Of a DNA stretch of 34,243 bases, positions 15,800-23,620 are shown piece by piece. Each line of letters starts with the position of its first letter. Position 1 is the first letter of the stretch. This stretch comes from JAHIGH01 sp964564035 (GTDB taxonomy: Bacteria; Patescibacteriota; Microgenomatia; Levybacterales; UBA12049). The stretch spans positions 1 to 34,243 of the forward strand of contig CAZLZN010000017.1 in NCBI GenBank assembly GCA_964564035.1. Direction: 5' to 3'. A program made the translations under genes and the position numbers. A model generated the notes under the pieces. The model was not told the DNA's origin. It saw nothing but the letters and a program-made list of their open reading frames with translations, and ran no database searches.

Positions 15800-17431
15800 T
15801 TAATTTTTATATAGCCTGACTTTAGTTTTATCATTCGCATAAACTAGTTTAAAATTTTTATACTTAACCGGAAGTTGCCTGTTTTGAGTAGCGATGTAAT
15901 TAAATTTATCATGTTCTGTAAGCCATGACTCATGAACAAAAGGAAAATCTACATAGTACAAATTATGAAATCCAATCAATAATACCTTATCTCGATCTTT
16001 TATTGTTCGCTCAAAATAACCGTCGATATCATAAAAATCTCCAAACGTAAAAACTAGATTTTTCTCTAAAAAATCACTCTTTGACTGCAATCCAAAAATA
16101 ACTGGCAAATATCTCAAATTTGCTCCGCCTCTGTAAGCTATACATATTATTGATGCCGTAATTATTGTACCAAATATTATTACTTTCAATACATAATTTT
16201 TATTATAATGTGTTTTTGTACTTAATGCGTATACGCTGCCCGCCGCCGCTATTGAAATTACGGGCAGATACGCGGCAATAAACCTGCCCCCGCCGGTTTG
16301 TGGTGTAAAATACCAAATTACGACAGCCAGAAAAGAATATACCAAAACCAGCCTTGCCTTATGCTCAAATATTTTGAAAAAAAACAATAATAGCGGTAAA
16401 AAAGCTAAATACACAGGCGACAGCGGATCCGCGCTAAATGAAAATAAATTATAAACATCTTTAACAAAATCCAAAACATTGATGCTTGTCGGATTTACCG
16501 GATAAATATCTGTAAAAAAAGGGAACAGCGCGTTACCGGTATTTAAATAAGCAAACAATAACCACGGGGCAGGAATCAGAAGAGCTGTAAAAATAAACAC
16601 CATTAATGATTTGATAATTACCCGAAAATTTTTCGACACTCTCTCAAAAATATTTCCTGACTTATAATTATTTAAAATATTAATAATTATAAGTAAGCTA
16701 AAAATTAAAATGCTTCCTATAGCCAGGAGTTTTGTAGCAATAGCAAAACCTAAAAATACGCCGGATAATATTAACCATTTTGTGCTGTGTTTTTCAGACC
16801 ACAAAATAAATGCCCAAAAGGCCAGCCCTTCATAAAAAGCTCGAGCTAGATCCACATATGCAGTAGTAGATTCCCAGGCTATTACAGGGTTTGCGTAAAA
16901 AATCGCGGCCGCGGCGATGGCGGTAATTTTATTAAAAATTCTTTTTGTTAATATATAAATAACTGACACCGTCAAAATTCCGAAAACAAAATGGATTATT
17001 TTAACAGCAGTTTCCAATCCTATTGCCAGACCTGCTATATAGATCATTTCCGCGAGCTTCGGCATGGAACTATAATACAAAAGTCCGCCCGGAATATAAA
17101 AAATGCGTTCGCTATCTAACCATATTTTAGGAATTGCGAGATGGTACCAGAGCGCGTCAAACGCGAGTTCCGGACCAAGTGCTCCTATTAAATTGATTAT
17201 TGTTTGAATTATTATTAAAACAAGCAAAAGCACAAAAAGCTTGTCATATTTATGATTAATTTTTTTTATATTTTTTAATAAAACAATTAGATTTTTTCTG
17301 ACTAGAAATATAAAAATACTCCAATAAAATATAGTCAGATAAACTACATTAGTTTGACTTATAAATCCCATAAGTCCGACAAAAAAGATAATATATGAAA
17401 AAACCCCGATAAAAACTCCGGCTCTAAACAT
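15800..17431 (-). CDS. GT39-like polytopic glycosyltransferase
   Basis: A 543-aa membrane protein with many helices, resembling the ArnT/PMT family (GT-C fold), which uses polyprenyl-phosphate sugars as donors on the outer face of the membrane. The first external loop carries the acidic residue expected for this fold, D92 in PELAFDALWYHLAIPK, and the loop motif YSSMPKLAEMIY is similar to bacterial members. A second conserved region is STTAYVDLARAFYEGLAFW. Likely role: adding a sugar to the surface polysaccharide or to protein. Acceptor and sugar are unknown. No Shine-Dalgarno precedes the ATG. Confidence 0.8.
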   Translation of the reverse strand: MFRAGVFIGVFSYIIFFVGLMGFISQTNVVYLTIFYWSIFIFLVRKNLIVLLKNIKKINHKYDKLFVLLLVLIIIQTIINLIGALGPELAFDALWYHLAIPKIWLDSERIFYIPGGLLYYSSMPKLAEMIYIAGLAIGLETAVKIIHFVFGILTVSVIYILTKRIFNKITAIAAAAIFYANPVIAWESTTAYVDLARAFYEGLAFWAFILWSEKHSTKWLILSGVFLGFAIATKLLAIGSILIFSLLIIINILNNYKSGNIFERVSKNFRVIIKSLMVFIFTALLIPAPWLLFAYLNTGNALFPFFTDIYPVNPTSINVLDFVKDVYNLFSFSADPLSPVYLAFLPLLLFFFKIFEHKARLVLVYSFLAVVIWYFTPQTGGGRFIAAYLPVISIAAAGSVYALSTKTHYNKNYVLKVIIFGTIITASIICIAYRGGANLRYLPVIFGLQSKSDFLEKNLVFTFGDFYDIDGYFERTIKDRDKVLLIGFHNLYYVDFPFVHESWLTEHDKFNYIATQNRQLPVKYKNFKLVYANDKTKVRLYKN

Positions 17432-17506
17432 ATCAATTAATTCTAGAAATCAAATACAAAATATATTGAAGCAATATCAAAAAAACCCAAATTAATAAAA
17501 AATAAA

Positions 17507-18262
17507 TTAAGATGTTTTTTGTTTTGTTGAACATAGTATCCACAATTTTCCCCTGACCAGAAAAGAATGAAACGACATCATTATGGCCGTAATAATTCCC
17601 GGTACTCCGTCAATATACCCTCTCTTATAAAAATAATTTTGAAAAAATTTTGCAATCGGATAGAATATAACGCTAAGCCAACTCGCTCTTGATTTTTTAT
17701 TATGCAATTCGCGTGCTCGAATTTCCGTATAATAATTTATTTCCTCAAGAAATTCTGCAACAGATTGATGCGGATAATGCTTCAAAGAATGATTCAAAAC
17801 TCTACTTGATCCTGAAATCTCCCATCTCTCATGGACATCTCCTACCCACTTACCCGCAGTTCTCCGTGCCAGCCGCATTAATTTAATACCGGAGGATTCC
17901 CCGTACCTAAGCATCTTTCCCCACATTATGTCATTTCTTCGAATATAAAAACCGTCAATTTTTGCAAGCGTGTTATTTATAGAATGATCAATTTCATACC
18001 ACAATGCCTGACTTACTCGCTCATCCGCGTCAACGAAAAGAACCCAGTCATTCCGGGCCTTCTCCAAACCAAAATTCCTCTGATCTGAAAAATTTATAAG
18101 CCTGTGTTTAATTACTTTTGCGCCTGATTTTTCGGCAATTTCGGCCGTATTATCTTTCGAATAATCGTCAATTACGATCTTTTCATCACACCACGCCACG
18201 CTCTTAAGACATTCTCCGATATTCTTCTCCTCATTTTTAGTTATAATTACAACCGAAATCAT
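17507..18262 (-). CDS. family 2 glycosyltransferase, WaaE/KdtX-like
   Basis: Cytoplasmic GT-A glycosyltransferase. The N-terminal nucleotide-binding region reads VVIITKNEEKNI, with IDDYSKDNT at 32-39 and the metal-binding DADE at 78-81. RNFGLEKARNDWVLFVDADE is typical of the WaaE/KdtX branch (beta-1,4-glucosyltransferases of LPS cores). At 251 aa it is a normal length for this branch, and the C-terminal third (KKSRASWLSVIFYPIAKFFQ) has a hydrophobic patch likely to touch the membrane. In this presumably LPS-free organism the acceptor would be a different glycolipid. The neighbours are glycosyltransferases of the same pathway. Confidence 0.85.
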   Translation of the reverse strand: MISVVIITKNEEKNIGECLKSVAWCDEKIVIDDYSKDNTAEIAEKSGAKVIKHRLINFSDQRNFGLEKARNDWVLFVDADERVSQALWYEIDHSINNTLAKIDGFYIRRNDIMWGKMLRYGESSGIKLMRLARRTAGKWVGDVHERWEISGSSRVLNHSLKHYPHQSVAEFLEEINYYTEIRARELHNKKSRASWLSVIFYPIAKFFQNYFYKRGYIDGVPGIITAIMMSFHSFLVRGKLWILCSTKQKTS

Positions 18263-18298
18263 AAAATAATCAATATTTTTATTCTCACTGAAGCCGAA

Positions 18299-19168
18299 TT
18301 ATTTAACTAAGTATAATATTAACAATGTAAACAATGCAACAATCGCAACAATACTAATTAATACAATTTTATTTAATCTCAAAAAAGTTTCTACCATAAT
18401 AGCTTGTGCGATACCGAAGTGTTTCCTGAAATAATAAAACCTGCTCGCGCGAAAAATTTTCATGATGTTTTTATTCTGCTTCGTGCTCTCACCCCATAAA
18501 TGTAAAATTTTTGCATCAGGAAATATACAGATTTTATATCCGGCTTTTTTTAATCTTCTGCAAAAATCAAATTCTTCAAAAAATAAGAAAAATTTATTAT
18601 CAAACCCCTCTAATGCCGAAAATAATTTTTTTGAAATTAAGAATGCGGTTCCCGGAGCGACGTCAACCTCCCTTAATTTCATTTTATCCCAATCATTTAA
18701 AAAATACTTGGCAGACACAGGATTATTTGGAAATATTTTATTTATGAATGACAATACGAACAGTGCTTTAAAAGGCGTTAATGCCCGACTTCCTTGCTGA
18801 TAAGGTGTTCCATTTTGGCCAAGCAGAAGAGGCGCTGCTATTCCGATATTTTTATCCTTTTGATAAAAATCAACCAAATTATCAATAGTATTTTCATAAA
18901 CAATTGTATCCGGATTCAAAAAAAATAAAAGGTCTCCGAGCGCTTTTTCTGCGCCTATATTATTGCCTGCGCCGAATCCCGTATTTTCATTTGATATATA
19001 TTTAATTGAATTATAATTTTTGGCAAGTTCCGATTTCAGCTCTTTATCACGGCTGTTATCTACTACAATTATTTCATAGCTGTTTTTAGGTTTGCTTTTG
19101 ATTATTGAATCAATCGAGGCCAGAAGCTGTTTCCTGACATTATAATTAACCGTAATTATAGATACCAT
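18299..19168 (-). CDS. family 2 glycosyltransferase, rhamnosyltransferase-like
   Basis: GT-A glycosyltransferase of the group containing bacterial rhamnosyltransferases. Visible features: SIITVNYNVRKQLLASI, VVDNS, NTGFGAGNNIGAEKALGD, the DXD-equivalent NPD in FLNPDT, and GTAFLISKKLF with FFEEFDFCRRLKKAGY, which holds the catalytic base region. A C-terminal membrane helix (about 265-287) anchors it. The ATG at 19168 (289 aa) is preferred over the TTG one codon upstream. It follows the 41-aa micro-gene by 46 nt and precedes the second GT2 by 36 nt. It probably builds a lipid-linked surface glycan. Confidence 0.87.
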   Translation of the reverse strand: MVSIITVNYNVRKQLLASIDSIIKSKPKNSYEIIVVDNSRDKELKSELAKNYNSIKYISNENTGFGAGNNIGAEKALGDLLFFLNPDTIVYENTIDNLVDFYQKDKNIGIAAPLLLGQNGTPYQQGSRALTPFKALFVLSFINKIFPNNPVSAKYFLNDWDKMKLREVDVAPGTAFLISKKLFSALEGFDNKFFLFFEEFDFCRRLKKAGYKICIFPDAKILHLWGESTKQNKNIMKIFRASRFYYFRKHFGIAQAIMVETFLRLNKIVLISIVAIVALFTLLILYLVK

Positions 19169-19214
19169 CAAGCTTATTCTACAATAAAATGACGGCTAAT
19201 TAAACTGAGGCGGG

Positions 19215-19340
19215 TTATCTGGTCGCATTCTGGCTCGCGATATACATCGCCATAAACAGGAAAAATAAAATTCCTCCCGATAAGCCCGCATCCGCAATCT
19301 CTGCGCCGGAAGCCGTCAATGCTGTAGTTTCTTTTTCCAT
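19215..19340 (-). CDS. 41-aa small membrane protein (unannotated micro-gene)
   Basis: A short frame starting 5 nt after the stop of the 53-aa gene. It encodes an acidic N-terminus (MEKETTALTASGAEIADAG) followed by a single strong membrane helix (about residues 19-36, with LSGGILFFLFMAMYIA) and a short polar tail SQNATR. The composition is what a real single-span micro-protein would have: no rare runs, and a well-placed glycine pair before the helix. It has no Shine-Dalgarno of its own, so translation is probably coupled to the gene before it. No homologue is recognised. A competing longer frame over the same DNA is rich in Arg and Cys and lacks a ribosome site. Confidence 0.6.
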   Translation of the reverse strand: MEKETTALTASGAEIADAGLSGGILFFLFMAMYIASQNATR

Positions 19341-19345
19341 AAAAA

Positions 19346-19507
19346 TTAACTTTTATTGCGACCTGATTTATTTTTATTCTTATTAAATTTATCCTTAAAT
19401 TCCTGAATACCTCCTTTTGCACCTTTATTTTTAAGCCGATCCATAGTATCACGGGCTTCCTCTGCGTTTTCCTTTATGGATTTTTTTATGTTATTAAAAT
19501 CAGTCAT
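19346..19507 (-). CDS. 53-aa charged small protein
   Basis: The ATG at 19507 is preceded by a perfect Shine-Dalgarno (AGGAGGTGAT, 19511-19520 on the complement), which decides this start over longer in-frame alternatives. The product begins MTDFNNIKKSIKENAEEARD, a charged amphipathic helix, and ends in a Lys/Asn-rich basic tail (NKNKNKSGRNKS). No membrane helix and no recognised family; a nucleic-acid or acidic-polymer contact of the tail is a guess only. Together with the 41-aa protein it forms a two-gene micro-cassette inside the envelope operon. Confidence 0.7.
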   Translation of the reverse strand: MTDFNNIKKSIKENAEEARDTMDRLKNKGAKGGIQEFKDKFNKNKNKSGRNKS

Positions 19508-19510
19508 AAA

Positions 19511-19520
19511 ATCACCTCCT
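19511..19520 (-). promoter_or_regulatory. perfect Shine-Dalgarno for the 53-aa gene
   Basis: AGGAGGTGAT on the minus strand lies 3 nt before the ATG at 19507 by its outer edge (GGAGG core about 7 nt away). It is one of the few full anti-16S matches in the window; most operon-leading genes have none. Confidence 0.8.
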
Positions 19521-19600
19521 GCTAACCATAGATAAATAATAATCCTATATATCTTGAAAATGAACAATAAATCGTAATAAATATGAAAAAATACTAATTA

Positions 19601-20047
19601 TTATTTTACCCAGAGGCTGACCAGATATATGGAGATTATTATTGATACAGCTAGCACACACTGCCAAAAAATTTGATAAACAAACCACACAGAATCGTTG
19701 CCTAGTTTGGAATGAAGAAGTAATTTATCGGGAGCATTTCGATGCTTTACCGCAAATTGTTCATTGATCCAATAAATTATCTCACCAAGGCTTCTTACAG
19801 ACCAAAAAACTGCGGCCGTAAGTAGAAAGCCAATCCAATCATTAAAAAACAAAAAAATCAGGCTCGAAAATATCCAAAAAAACCCTATTACAAGTGCGTC
19901 CCCCCATACAAAAATTCCCAAAAACTGAAAAGGTGTAGCCAAACCAAACGCATTTTTGTGCTTTACGCTTTGATTCCACCCCAATACAAACACAAATAAA
20001 TTTACCAATGAATATCCGGCGATAAATAACTGCTGCCAAAGTGCCAT
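19601..20047 (-). CDS. four-helix membrane protein of unknown function
   Basis: 148 aa, with about four hydrophobic segments: FIAGYSLVNLFVFVLGW (7-23), a pair in the centre (about 40-80, with WGDALVIGFFWIFSSLIFLFF and WIGFLLTAAVFW), and a C-terminal one (VLAVSIIISIYLVSLWV). A hydrophilic loop at about 95-118 contains HRNAPDKLLLHSKLG. The family is not recognised. It starts 3 nt after the GlmU acetyltransferase half and is the last gene of the tight murA block; the SD-led micro-genes follow after 93 nt. Confidence 0.7.
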   Translation of the reverse strand: MALWQQLFIAGYSLVNLFVFVLGWNQSVKHKNAFGLATPFQFLGIFVWGDALVIGFFWIFSSLIFLFFNDWIGFLLTAAVFWSVRSLGEIIYWINEQFAVKHRNAPDKLLLHSKLGNDSVWFVYQIFWQCVLAVSIIISIYLVSLWVK

Positions 20048-20050
20048 AAA

Positions 20051-20677
20051 TTATTTAATAATACTGCTCTCTTTATAAACACCGTTAACCGACTTAAGCG
20101 GATATACCGTCGAATTTTTACCTATAATAGTTCCCGGATTTAGAGCACAATTCACTCCGATATTTGAATTATCTCCAATAACAGATCCGAACTTCAATAG
20201 ATTTGTATCGATCTTCTCTTCACCATTTTTAATTTGAATATTTTTCTTATCAAGTCGGTAGTTTGCCAGGATCGTACCTCCGGAGACGTTTGAATTATTT
20301 CCGATGATGCTGTCGCCTATATAATTCAGATGGGCTGCCGCGCAATTATTTAATGCAATACTATTTTTAAATTCAACCGCGTGGCCGATTATGACATTAT
20401 CTCCGATCAAACAGCTGTCTCTCAAAAAAGCGCCGTGCCTTATTTCACAGTTATTCCCAATAATAGCCGGGCCCGTTATCTCAACTGAAGGATGTACCTT
20501 GCTGTTATGACCTATAAATACAAGCTTATCGGTTCCATAATTCGGAAGCAATTTCTTAGAACTAAATATTTCTTCGATATATTTTTTTAGCTGCGCGATC
20601 GAATTCCATGGCGTTTTGCCATCCAGCAGATCTCTAAAACTAATATCTTCTAAATTAAAAAAATCATTATTTATCAT
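20051..20677 (-). CDS. GlmU acetyltransferase half (stand-alone left-handed beta-helix protein)
   Basis: Likely glucosamine-1-phosphate N-acetyltransferase. After an N-terminal segment (1-50, FFNLEDISFRDLL) come hexapeptide repeats forming a left-handed beta helix. Residues used by E. coli GlmU appear at the same spacing: R86, K104, the catalytic H116, Y119, N130, N139 and K145 correspond to R333, K351, H363, Y366, N377, N386 and K392. AAHLNYIGDSIIG matches the active-site strand. It starts 3 nt after the uridyltransferase-like gene, so the two reactions normally fused in GlmU appear to be encoded side by side. Confidence 0.8.
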   Translation of the reverse strand: MINNDFFNLEDISFRDLLDGKTPWNSIAQLKKYIEEIFSSKKLLPNYGTDKLVFIGHNSKVHPSVEITGPAIIGNNCEIRHGAFLRDSCLIGDNVIIGHAVEFKNSIALNNCAAAHLNYIGDSIIGNNSNVSGGTILANYRLDKKNIQIKNGEEKIDTNLLKFGSVIGDNSNIGVNCALNPGTIIGKNSTVYPLKSVNGVYKESSIIK

Positions 20678-20680
20678 ATG

Positions 20681-21454
20681 CTACTTACTAGATCTTAACA
20701 TCAATTTCTGAGCTTTATCAAGTTCTTCCTGCGTATTTACACCCCGCCACATGAGCTTGCCGCCCTGCACGGTCTCTATTTTTAACTTATCCTTAATCGC
20801 AAGCTCAACAAGCTCAGTGAGATAAAATTCACCAGTAATTTTACTTTTATTTAGCTTATAAAGATATTTTTTTAAAAATTCAACACTGAAAATAAAACAT
20901 CCGGGATTAATTTCCTTAATTCGCCTTTCATCTTCTGTGGCATCCTTTTCTTCAACAATTGCTCTAACTTTATTATTAGCATCTCTCACTATCCTGCCAA
21001 GACCTGAAGGATCGTCCTGTTCAATTGTCAAAAATGTTATCTCGGCATCTTTTGAGACATGTTTTGTAAATAATTCTTCAATTATAGGTTTATTTTCACT
21101 GCTATAAATTACACCATCATCACCATATACAACAAATACGCTCCGAACATCCCGCGGCAGCTTCTCAAAGGCCTTAAGCAGAGCGTCTCCGGTTCCCAAT
21201 TGCTCAATCTGTTCGGCATAAATTATGTTCTCAGATTCCAATACTTTTTGTACGGATTCCTTCGCGAATCCGACAACTACTATTATCTTCCGTATATTCA
21301 TGCTTTTTATAAAATTAATTATTCTGACAATAATAGGCTTTCCTGCAAGCATCATAGTTACTTTATTAGCTGAATTAGAATTCATTCGCCTGCCGCGTCC
21401 TGCCGCCAGTATAACCGCGCAAACGTCCTGAGTTGAGGAAATTATTGATGTCAT
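20681..21454 (-). CDS. GlmU uridyltransferase half (UDP-GlcNAc pyrophosphorylase domain)
   Basis: Nucleotidyltransferase resembling the N-terminal half of GlmU, which makes UDP-GlcNAc from GlcNAc-1-P and UTP. Motifs: LAAGRGRRM (16-24) with the active-site lysine K31, EQLGTGDA (84-91), VYGDD with the metal-ligand aspartate D112, GLGRIVR (151-157), AIVEEKDA, GEFYLTELV (208-216) and N240 in RGVNTQEEL as second metal ligand. It is 257 aa and ends where the beta-helix half of GlmU would begin. The ATG overlaps the murA stop (ATGA), supplying UDP-GlcNAc directly to the MurA step. Another sugar nucleotide is possible but less likely. Confidence 0.85.
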   Translation of the reverse strand: MTSIISSTQDVCAVILAAGRGRRMNSNSANKVTMMLAGKPIIVRIINFIKSMNIRKIIVVVGFAKESVQKVLESENIIYAEQIEQLGTGDALLKAFEKLPRDVRSVFVVYGDDGVIYSSENKPIIEELFTKHVSKDAEITFLTIEQDDPSGLGRIVRDANNKVRAIVEEKDATEDERRIKEINPGCFIFSVEFLKKYLYKLNKSKITGEFYLTELVELAIKDKLKIETVQGGKLMWRGVNTQEELDKAQKLMLRSSK

Positions 21455-22815
21455 TCGGGTAATTGATTTTTTACTCTTTTAATTCTTGCACCGATTTTTG
21501 CCAGTCTCTTTTCAAAATTCTCGTAACCGCGGTCCAATTTTTCTATATCATAGATCGTTGAATTACCCTCGGCACAAAGCGCCGCAAGCAGTACGGCAGC
21601 TCCTGCTCTGATATCAAGCATAGTAATTACGGCATTATGAAGTTTTACTGGCCCGCTGATCTTTACAGCATGAAAAAACTTTTCGCTATCATCTTTCAAA
21701 TTAAAATTATAAACATCCTCCGGATTAGCAATTTTAGGATTAAATAATATTGCTTTTGCTCCCATTTTTTGAATTTCATTTATATACCCTAACTTATTTT
21801 CAAAAACAGTTTCATGAATAACCGATTCACCGACAGCCTGAGTCATCAAAACTGCCCAAGGAGCCTGCCAATCGGTCATAAAACCAGGATAAGGCTTTGT
21901 CTCAACATCTATCGAGCGCAGCCGGTTTTTATAAAAAAACCTAATACCATCGGTTTTAATTTCAATACCTGCGCCGGCAGATGCTAGTTTATCTATAAAA
22001 TCCGAGATGTATTCCTTTTTTGCTCCTTTGATAAATATATCCCCTTTTGTGATAATCCCCGCGCATGCAAAAGTAACAATTTCATTGCGATCGGAACCTA
22101 TCACAAAAGTCGTGCCTTTTAGTAGTACGCCGCCTGTACCATTAATTACGATCTTACGTCCATTGATCCTCTCAATGTCCGCCCCCATTTTATTTAATAA
22201 ATCGATCAATTCATCTATCTCCGGCTCCTCGGCAGCGTTATGGAGTATTGTCTGTCCTTTAGCGCAAGCTCCGGCGAGGATCATAGTCTCAGTGCCCGTA
22301 TGAGTATTTTTATCAAATCCGTATTCGCATCCATTCAAGATAACGCGCTGATCTGTTTTAGATGCTTGACCGGAATAAAAAAACCCGTCATTGTGATTAT
22401 ATTTAATTTTTGCTCCCATTTTATTAAGTCCCGATATTAGCCTGTCTACGGGTCTGGCGCCAAGCCTGCAACCACCCGGATTTGGCACAACTGCACGTCC
22501 CACCCTTACAATCAATGGAACGATAAACATAAACGAAGTCCTCACTCTGGCTGCTGTCTCCAATGATAATTTATAGTTCTTTATTTTCTTAAGGCGGATT
22601 CGCAATGTATGATCTTCGATCTTTGCTTGACCTCCCATCTCCTTCACGATCTCAACCATAGTAAAAATATCGGAAATAAGAGGTACATTTTTAATAACTA
22701 TCTCCTCATCCGTTAGACAGGCGGCAATTATTGCCTTTAAAGCAACATTTTTCGCACCGGACACTTTCACTTGTCCCGTTAACCTATGTCCCCCGGTTAC
22801 AACAAATTTCTGCAT
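21451..22815 (-). CDS. murA: UDP-N-acetylglucosamine 1-carboxyvinyltransferase
   Basis: First committed step of peptidoglycan synthesis: transfer of enolpyruvate from PEP to UDP-GlcNAc. Lys22 in SGAKN and the catalytic Cys116 in PGGCRLGARPVD are present, so a fosfomycin-sensitive enzyme is expected; the Asp of YPGFMTDWQAP matches E. coli D305. At 454 aa it is a little longer than usual (about 420), mainly in the C-terminal third. It leads the minus-strand envelope operon: the start is 12 nt after a perfect -10 box and the stop overlaps the glmU-like gene. Confidence 0.96.
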   Translation of the reverse strand: MQKFVVTGGHRLTGQVKVSGAKNVALKAIIAACLTDEEIVIKNVPLISDIFTMVEIVKEMGGQAKIEDHTLRIRLKKIKNYKLSLETAARVRTSFMFIVPLIVRVGRAVVPNPGGCRLGARPVDRLISGLNKMGAKIKYNHNDGFFYSGQASKTDQRVILNGCEYGFDKNTHTGTETMILAGACAKGQTILHNAAEEPEIDELIDLLNKMGADIERINGRKIVINGTGGVLLKGTTFVIGSDRNEIVTFACAGIITKGDIFIKGAKKEYISDFIDKLASAGAGIEIKTDGIRFFYKNRLRSIDVETKPYPGFMTDWQAPWAVLMTQAVGESVIHETVFENKLGYINEIQKMGAKAILFNPKIANPEDVYNFNLKDDSEKFFHAVKISGPVKLHNAVITMLDIRAGAAVLLAALCAEGNSTIYDIEKLDRGYENFEKRLAKIGARIKRVKNQLPE

Positions 22816-22827
22816 ATCAATCTCAGT

Positions 22828-22858
22828 ATTATATACTAATCGTTGCTCATTTTGCCAA
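22828..22858 (-). promoter_or_regulatory. murA operon promoter
   Basis: On the minus strand, TTGGCA (22853-22858) and TATAAT (22828-22833) are separated by 19 nt, somewhat long. The murA ATG lies 12 nt after the -10 with no Shine-Dalgarno, so the leader would be about 5 nt. Confidence 0.6.
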
Positions 22859-22903
22859 TTTTTTTTTACAGCAATATGCGCTTACCAGTAGTCTAGTCAT
22901 ACA

Positions 22904-22926
22904 CGCAGCAAATTTATTTGCAAGCG
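22904..22926 (-). other. hairpin between murB and murA
   Basis: A palindrome GCAAAT-TT-ATTTGC (22908-22921) is extended by an outer CGC/GCG pair (22904-22906, 22924-22926) with small bulges. It lies downstream of the murB stop and upstream of the murA promoter on the same strand. No T-tract follows, so it may be an mRNA 3' end, a pause or a protein site. Confidence 0.5.
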
Positions 22927-22944
22927 GTATACACTATAAACTTA

Positions 22945-23610
22945 CTATGAATCAAGTCTGCCCCTATATTCAAGCGCCTCATTACCTCGTGCCCAAAGCA
23001 GACTTTTATCATCAGGTATTAACTTAAACATAACTGAAAGAATTACATCTCCGGCAGGCTTAAAATGATTATCGTACGCGGCAAAAAAATCAGCAGGCCT
23101 GTCTACTATTTCATTATTTATATCAAGCACGCTTATTTTCTCGATATTATCGCACAAATATATATCCTTCGGCTTATACCGCGTATTTGTATATATAGCA
23201 CCGCCTATACTTCCCGGCAGTCCCAAATGATATTCCAGACCGCTCAACCCTTCTTCTATTGTATATCTGACCAGCTGATTAACAGGCGTGCCTGATTCCG
23301 CGTAAACCAGCGTTTTATTTACTTTTGCCTGATGAGAGTCCGAGAGATTTTTATTTATCTTGCCGGATAGCGCAAATACCGAAAATTTGCGGCAGTTATT
23401 TTTTATAAGCAGACCTTTTATTTGCTTATCAGGCAAGTGGGGCCATGATCCAGTACCTATTATATAAACAGGAAGCTTATTTTGCCTTGCGCCGATTACA
23501 CATCTTATCAGCTCATCAAGTTTTTCAATTTCTATATACAGATCAGCCCTATCAATTTCTCTTATTCTACCGCCTCCAAAAGAATTCAAAAAATCATCTA
23601 ATTTAGTCAT
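22945..23610 (-). CDS. murB: MurB-like FAD-binding protein, C-terminally truncated
   Basis: Resembles UDP-N-acetylenolpyruvoylglucosamine reductase. The FAD-binding N-terminal half is recognisable: LPVYIIGTGSW (47-57) in place of the GGGSN loop, and LGLPGSIGGAIYTNTRY (129-145) for the IPG-GGA-N motif. The family's third domain, with the catalytic Ser and Glu, is missing: the protein stops at 221 aa against about 300, just where the SAGS-x-F motif should begin. The YR containing the catalytic arginine reads YD (Y179, D180). The downstream 129 nt cannot encode the lost domain in any frame. It is probably catalytically impaired or has a new role. It follows murC by 10 nt. Confidence 0.75.
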   Translation of the reverse strand: MTKLDDFLNSFGGGRIREIDRADLYIEIEKLDELIRCVIGARQNKLPVYIIGTGSWPHLPDKQIKGLLIKNNCRKFSVFALSGKINKNLSDSHQAKVNKTLVYAESGTPVNQLVRYTIEEGLSGLEYHLGLPGSIGGAIYTNTRYKPKDIYLCDNIEKISVLDINNEIVDRPADFFAAYDNHFKPAGDVILSVMFKLIPDDKSLLWARGNEALEYRGRLDS

Positions 23611-23620
23611 AGGATCATGT

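Noticed and set aside
19174..19452. 92-codon open frame overlapping the two micro-genes on the same strand
   Set aside because: It has no Shine-Dalgarno and an odd Arg/Cys/Ile composition; the 53-aa and 41-aa frames explain the same DNA better.
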